Part shown: piece by piece, positions 25,166 through 35,802 of the stretch
Position numbering within the stretch: position 1 is the stretch's first letter
Layout: every line of letters starts with the position of its first letter
Source of the DNA: Spirosoma sp. SC4-14
Lineage (GTDB): Bacteria > Bacteroidota > Bacteroidia > Cytophagales > Spirosomataceae
Reading direction: 5' to 3'
NCBI RefSeq assembly: GCF_037201965.1
Contig: NZ_CP147518.1
Location: 1,239,001 to 1,303,000, forward strand
DNA: 64,000 nt
Notes under the pieces: model-generated
The model's database searches: none
Told to the model about the DNA's origin: nothing
What the model saw: only the letters and a program-made list of their open reading frames with translations
Position numbers and translations under genes: made by a program

Positions 25166-27405
25166 TGAAACTCTCAGCAAAAAGTCCCGAACAGGGGGGA
25201 TTAACGCTGTTACAACACACGCAGCACGTGGTCGACTGTATTTTGAAAATGGCACGGGAATACGGCTTTAACACGAGATTAGCTCGATTGGGTGCGGTAC
25301 TGCATGACCTAGGCAAAGCTCATCCCTATTTTCAGCGCGTGTTACAGGGAAAGATCGGTACAGTAGAGAATAATGAATCTGATCCGCACCGGCACGAGAT
25401 TTCGTCGCTGCTTTTTCTACCTTTATTCGACCGAAGGGATTGGCCTGTTCTAATTGATATGGTTGTTGCTCACCATAAATCATTAAAGGCATTACAGAAT
25501 AATAACGCATCCAGACGTGGACTTAACGATCTGAGAAATGATTTTGGGACCAATGATGTATTCCTCCGGCATGCCGATTATACATACAGCGGTTGCCAGG
25601 AAGTGTGGGAAATTTGGTCGGCGCGGGTAGAGCCTGTAGTAAAAGTATTCAAGTTAAACTACCGTTCAATTAGCCGCAAAGAGGCCCGAGAAGCGTTTGA
25701 TTACGCCATTGAGTACTGTAAAAGTCGACCTACTGGTCGGTCGCGATGGCGAGGTTTGCTGATGAGTGCTGATCATTTTGCCTCCGAGCACATGCACGAT
25801 GCTAAGTCACTTCTTAATAGCTACTATAAGCGCCCTAATCTGACTTATTACAGTCGACAGTCTGATTTACACCCACTTTCATTACTGCCAACGGATCGCC
25901 GAAACCGGCACACACTGGTTATTGCGCCGACGGGGGCTGGAAAGACAGACTTTTTGCTACGCCGTTGTCTAGGGCGAGTCGTATATACGTTGCCGTTTCA
26001 GGCTTCAATCAATGCCATGTACCTTCGAGTAAACGAAAATTTAAACAAGAAGGATGGGAAATGGCTGCCTCGCAACGAGCAAACGGATGTTCGGCGGGCG
26101 CACGCATCGTCACAGATCAGGCTTCGGGACGAAAAAGGTAAGCTAATCGAAGAAGAACAATTCCGGCAGCGAAATCCAGGAGCTAGTATTAAAGTAACAA
26201 CCCCACACCAGTTGGCTAGTATTGTCTTTAAGACTAGTGGTCATGAAGCGGCAGCACTCGACGTTGCTGGCTGCGACGTGATTTTAGATGAGGTGCATGT
26301 ATACGATAATCTGGCTCGAGCAATGACACTTGAGTTAGTCAAAGATCTGGTACGGTTAGGATGCCGGGTGCATATTGGCACAGCTACTATTCCTGATGAT
26401 CTAAAACAGCATCTCATTAATGCACTGGGTGGTAGCCGACGTGTTTACCAGGTTCAGTTAAAGAAGCGAGCGCTTACCAAATTTAACCGACACGAAGTGA
26501 GCAAGTTGCCAGATGAAACATCTGCTCGTGCGCTGATAAAAAAAGTAGTCACTGGTGAAAATAAGGAGCGCGTCTTGTTTGTCGCTAATCGCGTCAAACT
26601 TGCTCAAGAGCGATATCAATGGGCGAAAAAAGAATTGCCGGACGTGCCCGTATTGTTAGTCCATAGTCGTTTTCGACGGTGTGACAGAGCTAATTTGGAA
26701 AGCCTGATTGATGTATTTGACAAGGCAGAGGGGCCATGCATAGTCATTGCTACACAGGTTGTTGAAGTAAGTTTAGATATTTCGTTTGACCGACTAGTAA
26801 CGGATGCCGCTCCATTGGATAGCTTGATTCAGCGTTTCGGGCGTATTCACCGTCGACGCACTTCCGATACGATTGGTACATATAAACCGGTTCACGTAAT
26901 CGCACCAGCCACTACAGACAAAGACATCCAGCCTTATAATGCGGATGTGGTGCGACGCAGTTTTGATTTGTTGCCCGATGGATTACTACGTGAGACGGAG
27001 TTGCAGCAACTCATTAATCAGGTATATGATAAAATCACTGTTCCACCGATTGATGTTCACACCGCTCCTATTTGGGAACTATGTCATCGGCCGAAATCAT
27101 ACCTGATTGATGCTCTTGAAATAGATGGAGCCGTTTGCATTCTGGCCAAGGATCGGGAAACTTACTTAAAACCGAAAGGTATAAACCGTCAGGAATTAGA
27201 GATTCCCGTTCCCTGGAAAAGTATTGCCGCTTTCGTTGCTGCCAAAACCTTTCCTTTGCTCGAAGCCGGTAATTATCCATACGTTATCCCAGATAAGTTG
27301 TATCAATATGACCCAGAAGGTATCACACTAGGACTTGTATTGCCCGATAAACCAGAATCGGTGCGCACGGGAGCTTCCTCAACTACAGCTAAACGAATGA
27401 TCTGA
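25165..27405 (+). CDS. cas3: Cas3 HD nuclease-helicase
   Basis: 746 residues. The HD nuclease domain comes first: H18/H21 in LLQHTQHVVD and His47-Asp48 in LHDLGK, then DMVVAHHKS. The SF2 helicase follows: Walker A APTGAGKT near residue 254, DEVH box ILDEVHVYD near 375, GTATIP motif III and the C-terminal QRFGRIHRR motif VI. It shreds the target DNA strand after recruitment by Cascade. The catalytic residues appear intact, so the system should be interference-competent. The cas8 ATG lies 1 bp after its stop. Confidence 0.93.
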   Translation: MKLSAKSPEQGGLTLLQHTQHVVDCILKMAREYGFNTRLARLGAVLHDLGKAHPYFQRVLQGKIGTVENNESDPHRHEISSLLFLPLFDRRDWPVLIDMVVAHHKSLKALQNNNASRRGLNDLRNDFGTNDVFLRHADYTYSGCQEVWEIWSARVEPVVKVFKLNYRSISRKEAREAFDYAIEYCKSRPTGRSRWRGLLMSADHFASEHMHDAKSLLNSYYKRPNLTYYSRQSDLHPLSLLPTDRRNRHTLVIAPTGAGKTDFLLRRCLGRVVYTLPFQASINAMYLRVNENLNKKDGKWLPRNEQTDVRRAHASSQIRLRDEKGKLIEEEQFRQRNPGASIKVTTPHQLASIVFKTSGHEAAALDVAGCDVILDEVHVYDNLARAMTLELVKDLVRLGCRVHIGTATIPDDLKQHLINALGGSRRVYQVQLKKRALTKFNRHEVSKLPDETSARALIKKVVTGENKERVLFVANRVKLAQERYQWAKKELPDVPVLLVHSRFRRCDRANLESLIDVFDKAEGPCIVIATQVVEVSLDISFDRLVTDAAPLDSLIQRFGRIHRRRTSDTIGTYKPVHVIAPATTDKDIQPYNADVVRRSFDLLPDGLLRETELQQLINQVYDKITVPPIDVHTAPIWELCHRPKSYLIDALEIDGAVCILAKDRETYLKPKGINRQELEIPVPWKSIAAFVAAKTFPLLEAGNYPYVIPDKLYQYDPEGITLGLVLPDKPESVRTGASSTTAKRMI

Positions 27406-27406
27406 T

Positions 27407-28756
27407 ATGTACACAGCTTATTTAGGGCGTCGGCTTGTTGAACTACTCAACGCTCGCGACCATACCCAACGAACGGTGCAGGATTTTTTCTCGAATGAGT
27501 ATTTTACGTTGTTCTTCAACGACGAACGATTCCTGCAACACGTCAATAATTCGAAGTTCGATCAAGCCTATAAGCAGAAAGGAAAAACACCACTCACGGA
27601 AGTGGTGCGAACGAATGTTTTGGCGGCTCAGCATCAGCGAATCCAACACGATACCCCCGACGGTTCCTTCTTTTTGGGGGGTGCCGCAGCAGAAGCGACG
27701 GCTGGAACGTCGGGGCAGGTAACCGATATTCTGTTACCCATCTCACCCGAAGAAGTATATGCTTCGTGGATTGGAGCAGCTTTAGGAATTGGGGTAAGTG
27801 GCGGACTAAACGTACTGGTTGACGATGATCTTGTCTTACTGACTCTGTATGATGGCTGGCAATATTATCGGACGTTCATGAAGCAGATGCATAACCTGAA
27901 ACCACATCAGATTAATACCTGGAATGGTTGGTGGATTACCAATGCATTTCGGGAGGATTTCGAACCGACCGATGATCCGTTTAGCCATCAGCCTGATGTA
28001 AAAATAGATAAAGCCTCGGGGGTTGCAAGTCTGGAAACGCAGAAGTGGGTAGGTGTCATTTTTGCGCTGGCTCACAAAATTCCACGTCCGCTAACATCGT
28101 ATGTGTATTCGCTCAGCCAGATGAACACAACAGTCGGATTTATTCAGATTCAATTGCGCGACATAGTTGAGGTGTTACGTGAACTTCATCGGCAGCTTTT
28201 TCTCTTGCGAGAAGGCTTGTCTTATGAAAAAGTAGCCAGTTTGTATGAAACCGAAATGGGGTTTCAAAAAGCCTGCGAATTAGGTGCTATCGGTGTCCAG
28301 GCAATTGAGCCAGAAAGCCTGCGCGAATACATGCCCGGAGTGCGTGGGAGTGGCAAGCCGTTTAAAACGCCAAAGAACAGAGAAGACTCTTTATGGATCA
28401 CTTACAAAATTTATGAAACCTGGATCGATGCCATGCTAAACAACAGGAAATTATTGGAACTCAGCGAAAAAGTAGCTGCCATACTCATTCATGTGTCAGA
28501 CCCTACTCAACGAGGCAAAAAAGGGGGAAGCAATCTAGTTAATGAATTAACGAACTCTACTAATCGCAATCAATTGATCGAGCGCTTTGCCAGGTTAATT
28601 GATAAAATACCAGATCAGCACCCAATGCTGAATGAAATAGCCAGTATGATTGCAGTCATGCCTCTAACGGATATTCCGCTCTTTATTGCCCTTCTGAAAC
28701 TAAAATACGCAGTCGAAGAGGCCAAATTAACCACCAGTACATCAAAAGCTAACTAA
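27407..28756 (+). CDS. cas8: Cas8-like large subunit of type I Cascade
   Basis: 449 residues with no motif I can name. It is assigned by place: between cas3 and cas7 in a type I operon, in the size range of Cas8b proteins. Features seen: EEVYASWIGAALGIGVSGGL, a WNGWWITNAF segment and a helical C-terminus. The last about 107 residues, from MLNNRKLLELSEKVAAILIHV-type helices (Met at about 28434), could be made separately as a Cas11 small subunit, as known for several type I large-subunit genes. Subtype is I-B-like by repertoire. Confidence 0.7.
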   Translation: MYTAYLGRRLVELLNARDHTQRTVQDFFSNEYFTLFFNDERFLQHVNNSKFDQAYKQKGKTPLTEVVRTNVLAAQHQRIQHDTPDGSFFLGGAAAEATAGTSGQVTDILLPISPEEVYASWIGAALGIGVSGGLNVLVDDDLVLLTLYDGWQYYRTFMKQMHNLKPHQINTWNGWWITNAFREDFEPTDDPFSHQPDVKIDKASGVASLETQKWVGVIFALAHKIPRPLTSYVYSLSQMNTTVGFIQIQLRDIVEVLRELHRQLFLLREGLSYEKVASLYETEMGFQKACELGAIGVQAIEPESLREYMPGVRGSGKPFKTPKNREDSLWITYKIYETWIDAMLNNRKLLELSEKVAAILIHVSDPTQRGKKGGSNLVNELTNSTNRNQLIERFARLIDKIPDQHPMLNEIASMIAVMPLTDIPLFIALLKLKYAVEEAKLTTSTSKAN

Positions 28757-28763
28757 TCGAAAA

Positions 28764-29816
28764 ATGAAACCTTACCTTTATCTACGCGGCTTAAAAGTAG
28801 CCGAACATACTGTTTTTGCCGTTCAGGATGGACAGAAAAACTACTATGATCCAACGTTTAATAAACGAGTTTCTTACTCAAGCGGCCAGCAGGTAAAACG
28901 CTCGTTGCTTGATATGCTCTCCGAAACGCTGGAAGAGAATCGGGCACCTGTGACGTTCAATTACGAGATCAATAACAAAGACGAGTTGGGAAATAAAGAG
29001 CCATGGTCACCCTGTGATCCAACGTACGCCGATCAGTTGATTGGGGGCTGGATGCGGGCGCGTCCGGGCGTGGTAACCTTGAAACGGCGTAGTCCACTGT
29101 CTATTTCAGCAATGCGTCCATTGCACCCATTGCTGGTCAGCATGACAAACGAAAATTTGACATTCGACCGGAGTGACCGACCAGACAATAATCCAATACG
29201 CGTTATCAACGCTGCCGGAGAAGCCCTTTCTGAGGAGCAGATTAATGATTATCTAACCAGAAAACAACGCACATTACCGCGTCGACATTGGATTCCAGAT
29301 AATTCCCGAACAACCGGCTTATTTGTCTTCGATGTTGCCATCGATCTAAACCGGTTATTCAGTGTTTCTATCAATCAACATGAACCGGAACTAACAGCGG
29401 ATTCATTACAAAATCTACGGGATGCTGGTTGGGTAGCCTCCGCTGATGGTGAACGGCTGATTGCTCCTGCTGAGCGTCGAACTGAAATTATTCCAGCTTT
29501 GGCGTCAGCTTTGGTCAACTGGCATATCACAAGCAATCAAGCACGTACCTACAGTCCGCAAACGATGTTAGCCATTACTATTGGCGACAATGCCAGCCGG
29601 ATTGCTGGAGCTATTCGAGCAGACCTGGATGCTGAACAAAATAGGGACAATAGCTATCGGGCAATTCCAGTTGTTGAGCCTATTGATGGAGTGGATTTAT
29701 TTACTTCTCTGGCTTGCAAAGGGTATGTGCCGGGTGTTAGCGGTTCGGTTGATGCGCTGGAACAGGCGGAACAACGGCTAATCGAATTGTTATCTGCTTA
29801 CAATTACGAAAACTGA
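28764..29816 (+). CDS. cas7: Cas7 family Cascade backbone subunit
   Basis: 350 residues. MKPYLYLRGLKVAEHTVFAV then RVSYSSGQQVKRSLLDMLSE matches the Cas7/Csh2-Cst2-like start with the S-x-G-Q-Q-V-K-R-S helix. It should polymerise along the crRNA spacer. ALSEEQINDYL and RHWIPDNSRTTGLFVFDVAI also fit the family. Its stop codon overlaps the cas4 start (TGATG). Confidence 0.75.
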   Translation: MKPYLYLRGLKVAEHTVFAVQDGQKNYYDPTFNKRVSYSSGQQVKRSLLDMLSETLEENRAPVTFNYEINNKDELGNKEPWSPCDPTYADQLIGGWMRARPGVVTLKRRSPLSISAMRPLHPLLVSMTNENLTFDRSDRPDNNPIRVINAAGEALSEEQINDYLTRKQRTLPRRHWIPDNSRTTGLFVFDVAIDLNRLFSVSINQHEPELTADSLQNLRDAGWVASADGERLIAPAERRTEIIPALASALVNWHITSNQARTYSPQTMLAITIGDNASRIAGAIRADLDAEQNRDNSYRAIPVVEPIDGVDLFTSLACKGYVPGVSGSVDALEQAEQRLIELLSAYNYEN

Positions 29817-30364
29817 TGACCATACTTAATCCCCGCATCGGTGGGATGCTGGTGGGTTACTACCGGCTGTGTCCCCGCAAGGCGTGGCTGTCGATGCGGG
29901 GGCTGTGGATGGAGCAGGAATCGGACGCGGTGGCGCTCGGACGTCTGCTCGATGACCATAGCTACGACCGCGACGAAAAGCACCTAACCATCGACGCCGA
30001 AGCGCCTGATGGCACAGAACTGGTCGGTAAAGTTGACCGGACAAACCTTAAAAACGGTGTATTGCACGAAACCAAGAAAGGTCGAGCCTGCGAGGATTCT
30101 CACCGCTGGCAGGTCCGTTTCTACCTCTGGCTGCTTTACCTCAACGGCGTAACCCGTTCCAACGGACATCCGTTTACCGGTCAACTGGATTACCCGTTGT
30201 TGCGTCGGACAGAACCTGTCACGCTGGATGCTGAACACATCACGGAACTAGCCACTACCGTGTCGGCAATCCGGGCCATCGCCGACCAGGAAACACCACC
30301 CCCGCGTTTAGGCAAACGATCTTTCTGCACCAAATGCGCCTTTGAAGAACTCTGCTATGGATGA
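29816..30364 (+). CDS. cas4: Cas4 spacer-acquisition nuclease
   Basis: 182 residues. RecB-like nuclease with an iron-sulfur cluster: the first Cys is in YYRLCPRKAWLS and the last three in FCTKCAFEELCYG. Nuclease residues are in LVGKVDRTN and HETKKGR. It trims prespacers and defines PAM and orientation with Cas1-Cas2. It overlaps cas7 by one base and lies 67 bp before cas1. Confidence 0.92.
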   Translation: MTILNPRIGGMLVGYYRLCPRKAWLSMRGLWMEQESDAVALGRLLDDHSYDRDEKHLTIDAEAPDGTELVGKVDRTNLKNGVLHETKKGRACEDSHRWQVRFYLWLLYLNGVTRSNGHPFTGQLDYPLLRRTEPVTLDAEHITELATTVSAIRAIADQETPPPRLGKRSFCTKCAFEELCYG

Positions 30365-30431
30365 ACCAAACTGCCGTAGAGGAGCGAGAGGGTGGATAAA
30401 ATAACGCGTTCATCCTCAGTAATTCACTACT

Positions 30432-31517
30432 ATGAAACGACCACACTACCTTTTTTCAAGCGGCCGATTGCGTCGCCAGCACAATACCCTATGCCTAGAG
30501 CGCACAACGGGCGAGCGATTGCCTGATGATGCCCCTGACGACGAGGGGTTGCCTTCCGCCGAGGCTGACGGTGCCCGATCTCCGTTTCCCGTCGAAGCCG
30601 TCGACAGTTTGTATCTGTTCGGCGAAATCGACATCAACAGCAAACTCGTCACATTCCTAGGGCAGCAGGGTATTCCGACGTTTTTCTACGACTACTACGG
30701 CAATTATACGGCCACTCTGTTCCCTCGAGAGGGGCAGTTGTCGGGGCGGTTGCGCGTTGATCAGGCCCGGCATTATCTGAGTGGGAAACGAAGGTTGGTG
30801 TTGGCCCGCGCTTTTGTGGAAGCGGCTCTGTTCAACATTGAACGCGTTATCAAATACTATCAACCTCGGTTGGTAGGGGAGGAGCAAGCAGCCGTGCAAG
30901 CTACCCTAGTGGAATTGAAAAAAGACCGAGAAGCCCTACCGCTGACGGTTGATATTCACACACTAATGGCGGTTGAAGGGCGTATTCGGGATCGATACTA
31001 TCGACTTTGGCCCCACTTTCTGGGGCCGGAAGTAGCGGCCCGGTTTCCGTTCAACAAACGTGAACGACGACCACCTTCCAACGAGTTGAACGCCCTGATT
31101 TCGTTTGGCAACTCGCTCTGCTATTCGACCGTACTGCGTCAGATTTACCGGACCGCTCTCGACCCGACTATTGCCTATCTGCACGAACCCGGCGACCGAC
31201 GATTCTCGCTGGCGCTGGACCTAGCCGAAGTCTTCAAGCCCCTGCTGGTAGACCGGATGATTTTCCGGCTCCTAAAAACGGGTGAGTTGAATCCAAAGCA
31301 CTTCGAGAAATACTTGGGTGGATGTTACCTGACCGAGGCCGGACGCAAAATTGTGGTTAGCCATTGGGATGAGCGCCTAAGCCAGACCGTTCAGCACCGC
31401 ACCATGAACAAGAAAGTATCCTACGAGCGGCTGATGCGCCACGAGTGCTACAAACTTGTGCGTCACTTGTGCGATCCGGTCGGCGATCTGTATCAGGGTT
31501 TTCATATGTGGTGGTAA
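30432..31517 (+). CDS. cas1: Cas1 integrase, with an acidic insertion near the N-terminus
   Basis: 361 residues. The metal site residues are visible: Glu in MAVEGRIRDRYY, His in YLHEPGDRRFSLALDLAEVF and the following Asp/Glu. FGEIDINSKLVTFLGQQGIP is the typical N-terminal domain. Cas1b proteins usually go from the first strands directly to a IPVE-x-VDSIYIFGE segment. Here about 25 extra, mostly acidic residues (DDAPDDEGLPSAEADGARSP) lie before PVEAVDSLYLFGEI. The inserted DNA is GC-rich with a CCCCT/AGGGG hairpin. 27 bp upstream of cas2. Confidence 0.93.
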   Translation: MKRPHYLFSSGRLRRQHNTLCLERTTGERLPDDAPDDEGLPSAEADGARSPFPVEAVDSLYLFGEIDINSKLVTFLGQQGIPTFFYDYYGNYTATLFPREGQLSGRLRVDQARHYLSGKRRLVLARAFVEAALFNIERVIKYYQPRLVGEEQAAVQATLVELKKDREALPLTVDIHTLMAVEGRIRDRYYRLWPHFLGPEVAARFPFNKRERRPPSNELNALISFGNSLCYSTVLRQIYRTALDPTIAYLHEPGDRRFSLALDLAEVFKPLLVDRMIFRLLKTGELNPKHFEKYLGGCYLTEAGRKIVVSHWDERLSQTVQHRTMNKKVSYERLMRHECYKLVRHLCDPVGDLYQGFHMWW

Positions 31518-31544
31518 CGCCGTTTATACTAAACCGTTATAACT

Positions 31545-31808
31545 ATGCCGTTTTGTATTGCCGTCTATGATGTAAACCAGAAGCGGGTGGGTAAAATGCT
31601 CAAATTATTCCGGCGTTACCTAACCTGGGTACAGAATTCAGTTTTTGAAGGTGACCTGACCGTTGGTCAGTTGAAACAGTTACAACTGGAAGCGGATGCG
31701 CTTTTGCAGGACGATGACGGCGTGGTGTTTTATCAGTTTCGCGACGAACGCTACGTCGAACGCATTGCACTCGGCACTGATGATGTAAACCGAACGCGGT
31801 TTTTATAA
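31545..31808 (+). CDS. cas2: Cas2 spacer-acquisition protein
   Basis: 87 residues. The first strand FCIAVYDVNQKRVGKMLKLF carries the conserved Asp, followed by RRYLTWVQNSVFEGDLT, the Cas2 signature. It dimerises and bridges two Cas1 dimers. It is the last gene before the leader and array. Confidence 0.93.
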   Translation: MPFCIAVYDVNQKRVGKMLKLFRRYLTWVQNSVFEGDLTVGQLKQLQLEADALLQDDDGVVFYQFRDERYVERIALGTDDVNRTRFL

Positions 31809-32025
31809 GTCGTCAGCCTGTCGAGTTGTGAGATTGTTTCGGCATGAATAATGCTTGCTCCACAAGGCATATCTATCCAAATCAGGCCATACTGCTTATA
31901 ACGGCCTTTTATCAAGTCGTCAGCCTCCTGCATTTTTAGCAATACTAGATGCTGACGCTTTTTTGTGTTATTTTTAAGCCTGAAAAACCTTCTTGAAAGC
32001 CCTCAAAGTGCTTTTTTAGAGGTTG
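31809..32025 (+). promoter_or_regulatory. CRISPR leader
   Basis: 217 bp between the cas2 stop and the first repeat, with no ORF. Its AT-rich 3' part, with T-runs, sits directly beside the first repeat. It should hold the array promoter and the Cas1-Cas2 anchoring site. It contains the near-repeat GTCGTCAGCCT at 31809 and 31915. Confidence 0.75.
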
Positions 32026-35000
32026 GTATCAATCGCACCTTCGGGTATTGAAATAAGACAAAAGCCTCGTTCTTCGCTCAAATGAACCCTCGTATCAATC
32101 GCACCTTCGGGTATTGAAATAAACGATCTGGGTAAAATCGGGTAGCAAATTCGACCGTATCAATCGCACCTTCGGGTATTGAAATGTGATTGTATGAAAA
32201 GCCATGATCCTAATCAGCTTAAGTATCAATCGCACCTTCGGGTATTGAAATTTGATCATGCTCAGAAAGTATCAATTCTGGCGCAAGTATCAATCGCACC
32301 TTCGGGTATTGAAATGATCAAGTGACAATGACGATACATCTGATAGTTCAGTATCAATCGCACCTTCGGGTATTGAAATTTGCAATTGGGTTGTTTACAT
32401 CCCAATTCTTACTTTGTATCAATCGCACCTTCGGGTATTGAAATGGATATTCCAACCTCAAATGAGGAGAATATACGTAAGGTATCAATCGCACCTTCGG
32501 GTATTGAAATGTAGTCTTTAACCGTCAGTATATGCAGAACCCCATGCCCGTATCAATCGCACCTTCGGGTATTGAAATTCGTTAAACAGATCCTGCCATG
32601 ACCAGCGAAGATAGTATCAATCGCACCTTCGGGTATTGAAATGTCTAACACCAATTCGAAATCATTGATCTTGGTTAGTATCAATCGCACCTTCGGGTAT
32701 TGAAATATCGAAGCAATCAACGATCTCGATGAACGCGTTATTGTATCAATCGCACCTTCGGGTATTGAAATCTGTTCGCGAGCTCAACCGCCAGCTTGCT
32801 GCTTATCGTATCAATCGCACCTTCGGGTATTGAAATCACATTTTAAACGCCTTTTTCTGGAAAAATGCAGTAAAGTATCAATCGCACCTTCGGGTATTGA
32901 AATAACGATTCCACTGGCAGGCCTTTTCATCGATCAGTTGTATCAATCGCACCTTCGGGTATTGAAATGCAGGAAAAAAAATAGTGATATGCCGGTCCAA
33001 GCCCCCGTATCAATCGCACCTTCGGGTATTGAAATGGAACGTATACCCACATTCAGGACAGTCTTTAGCGGTATCAATCGCACCTTCGGGTATTGAAATA
33101 TTTTTGTTCATACACTATATACGCCAGTTCCTCAGTATCAATCGCACCTTCGGGTATTGAAATGGTATGTCACGCAGACGTTAGCCTCGCACATCATAAC
33201 GTATCAATCGCACCTTCGGGTATTGAAATCGATGTAGATACTGTTAATATCCTCTTCCATTAATGGCGTATCAATCGCACCTTCGGGTATTGAAATACAA
33301 AAAAGAACACTCGGGCCAAATTGACGTTAAGCAGTATCAATCGCACCTTCGGGTATTGAAATGCATTTGAAAGTGCTCGGCCCTCAGATTGGTTTCGAGT
33401 ATCAATCGCACCTTCGGGTATTGAAATAAGTAACCGTGGAGGGCGAAAACGACAACAGCACCATGTATCAATCGCACCTTCGGGTATTGAAATGAATCAG
33501 CGAATTAGTTGGATAGGCATCTGCACCGCCGTATCAATCGCACCTTCGGGTATTGAAATGCGGGGGCACTATTGCCTATCGGTAGTTATGCGCTTCAAGT
33601 ATCAATCGCACCTTCGGGTATTGAAATATTATATTACTGGTCAGTCTGGATTATTATTTTGCAATAGTATCAATCGCACCTTCGGGTATTGAAATGTTTT
33701 GGTTGCCAAAACCAAATAATTGATAAGGAAAGTATCAATCGCACCTTCGGGTATTGAAATATGGGCGAATCCAAGCAACTCGTGGCCCAGAATGCCCGGT
33801 ATCAATCGCACCTTCGGGTATTGAAATCGGGGTAAGGTGTTGGCTAAACTAAACGGCCAGTTCGCGTATCAATCGCACCTTCGGGTATTGAAATGTTTTG
33901 GTTGCCAAAACCAAATAATTGATAAGGAAAGTATCAATCGCACCTTCGGGTATTGAAATATGGGCGAATCCAAGCAACTCGTGGCCCAGAATGCCCGGTA
34001 TCAATCGCACCTTCGGGTATTGAAATCGGGGTAAGGTGTTGGCTAAACTAAACGGCCAGTTCGCGTATCAATCGCACCTTCGGGTATTGAAATGGGTTAT
34101 TCGACGCGGCTGCGACTGGATAACAATCTCGTATCAATCGCACCTTCGGGTATTGAAATATGCTGAGGATGGGGTACGGCGCGATCTGGAGGCCAAGTAT
34201 CAATCGCACCTTCGGGTATTGAAATAAGGAGAGCCGCTATTTCCTTACCTGCCTTATCTGGGTGTATCAATCGCACCTTCGGGTATTGAAATAGGAGATG
34301 ATCGATGATATTCCGTACCTGCTCACCTACGTATCAATCGCACCTTCGGGTATTGAAATTTTCCAGGATGGTGCGCGTTTTTCGTTGATTATAGGTATCA
34401 ATCGCACCTTCGGGTATTGAAATATGAATTTACACTTGCCTCTTGTTGAGGTTAATGTGCGTATCAATCGCACCTTCGGGTATTGAAATAAACGAAAGAA
34501 ATTCAACTGGCTAGGATTGCTAAAGAGTATCAATCGCACCTTCGGGTATTGAAATTTGTGTTGATGGTGCCTGCACTGGCAATCCTGGCCCGTATCAATC
34601 GCACCTTCGGGTATTGAAATATAAGTGTTGTTTCTGAAATAGTCTCGCAGGTTTATGTATCAATCGCACCTTCGGGTATTGAAATATGTTATTCGCATGA
34701 AATCCAGTTCAGACGGCGGGTATCAATCGCACCTTCGGGTATTGAAATGTTACGATTATATGTATCTCAGCAATGGGAGCATAATTGTATCAATCGCACC
34801 TTCGGGTATTGAAATCTACTCGTGTAATACAATCCCTTTGGCCCCCCGTAGTATCAATCGCACCTTCGGGTATTGAAATACAGTAGCCCCGTCCAGATGA
34901 GGTCTTTGCTATACTTGTATCAATCGCACCTTCGGGTATTGAAATGTTAACGTGAAGCATCCTCAATTTGGGGCGGTCGGGTATCAATCGCACCTTCGGG

Positions 35001-35734
35001 TATTGAAATCAGCTTATCCTGAGTGACAAGGCGCAACTGGCCGAAGTATCAATCGCACCTTCGGGTATTGAAATGCGAGAATTACGTCGCTGTCGTTATC
35101 GCAGAGCGCGGTATCAATCGCACCTTCGGGTATTGAAATATACGACGATTACGCTAGACAAAGCGAATGATGCACGTATCAATCGCACCTTCGGGTATTG
35201 AAATAAAGCTCCAAGAAGATTCTTGACGATGTTATTGCCAAAGTATCAATCGCACCTTCGGGTATTGAAATAGGAGTATGCCAGCGGCAGCGCTTACGAG
35301 GGCAGGATGTATCAATCGCACCTTCGGGTATTGAAATACGAAATCAACGAGCGCATAGCCCAGATCGAAGCCCAGGTATCAATCGCACCTTCGGGTATTG
35401 AAATCATATAGGAGATGATCTTACCGACCTTCTCGAAGGGGGTATCAATCGCACCTTCGGGTATTGAAATACGAAATCAACGAGCGCATAGCCCAGATCG
35501 AAGCCCAGGTATCAATCGCACCTTCGGGTATTGAAATCATATAGGAGATGATCTTACCGACCTTCTCGAAGGGGGTATCAATCGCACCTTCGGGTATTGA
35601 AATATGGAACCGAATCTGGATCAGCTGATGGCGGATCTGAGTATCAATCGCACCTTCGGGTATTGAAAGGTCACGGTCACAGTCAACAAGGTAACGGAGG
35701 ATCTTGTATCAATCGCACCTTCAGGTTTTGAAAT
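32026..35734 (+). CRISPR. CRISPR array, 57 repeats and 56 spacers
   Basis: 29-bp repeat GTATCAATCGCACC-TTCGGGTATTGAAAT at a period of 64-68 bp; spacers are 35-39 bp. The repeat holds an ACC-TTCG-GGT hairpin and ends ATTGAAAT, the crRNA 5' handle of Cas6-processed type I systems. Repeat 56 (35641) ends GAAAG, and repeat 57 (35706) has TTCAGGTTTTG, so the far end is decaying and the leader is on the cas2 side. Two blocks are duplicated inside the array: 33667-33865 equals 33866-34064 (three units) and 35309-35441 equals 35442-35574 (two units). Confidence 0.98.
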
Positions 35735-35802
35735 TTATATGATTACCATAGAATTAAAATCAATTGCCAATCACAGTCAAAGCGTATGGACTAATTAGAC
35801 TT

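Noticed and set aside
23916..31808. Possible type III module.
   Set aside because: No Cas10, Csm or Cmr gene is present; the operon has Cas3 and is type I.
32830..34993. Several open frames on both strands inside the CRISPR array with repeated peptides.
   Set aside because: They are produced by translation of the repeat and spacers and have no gene-like features.
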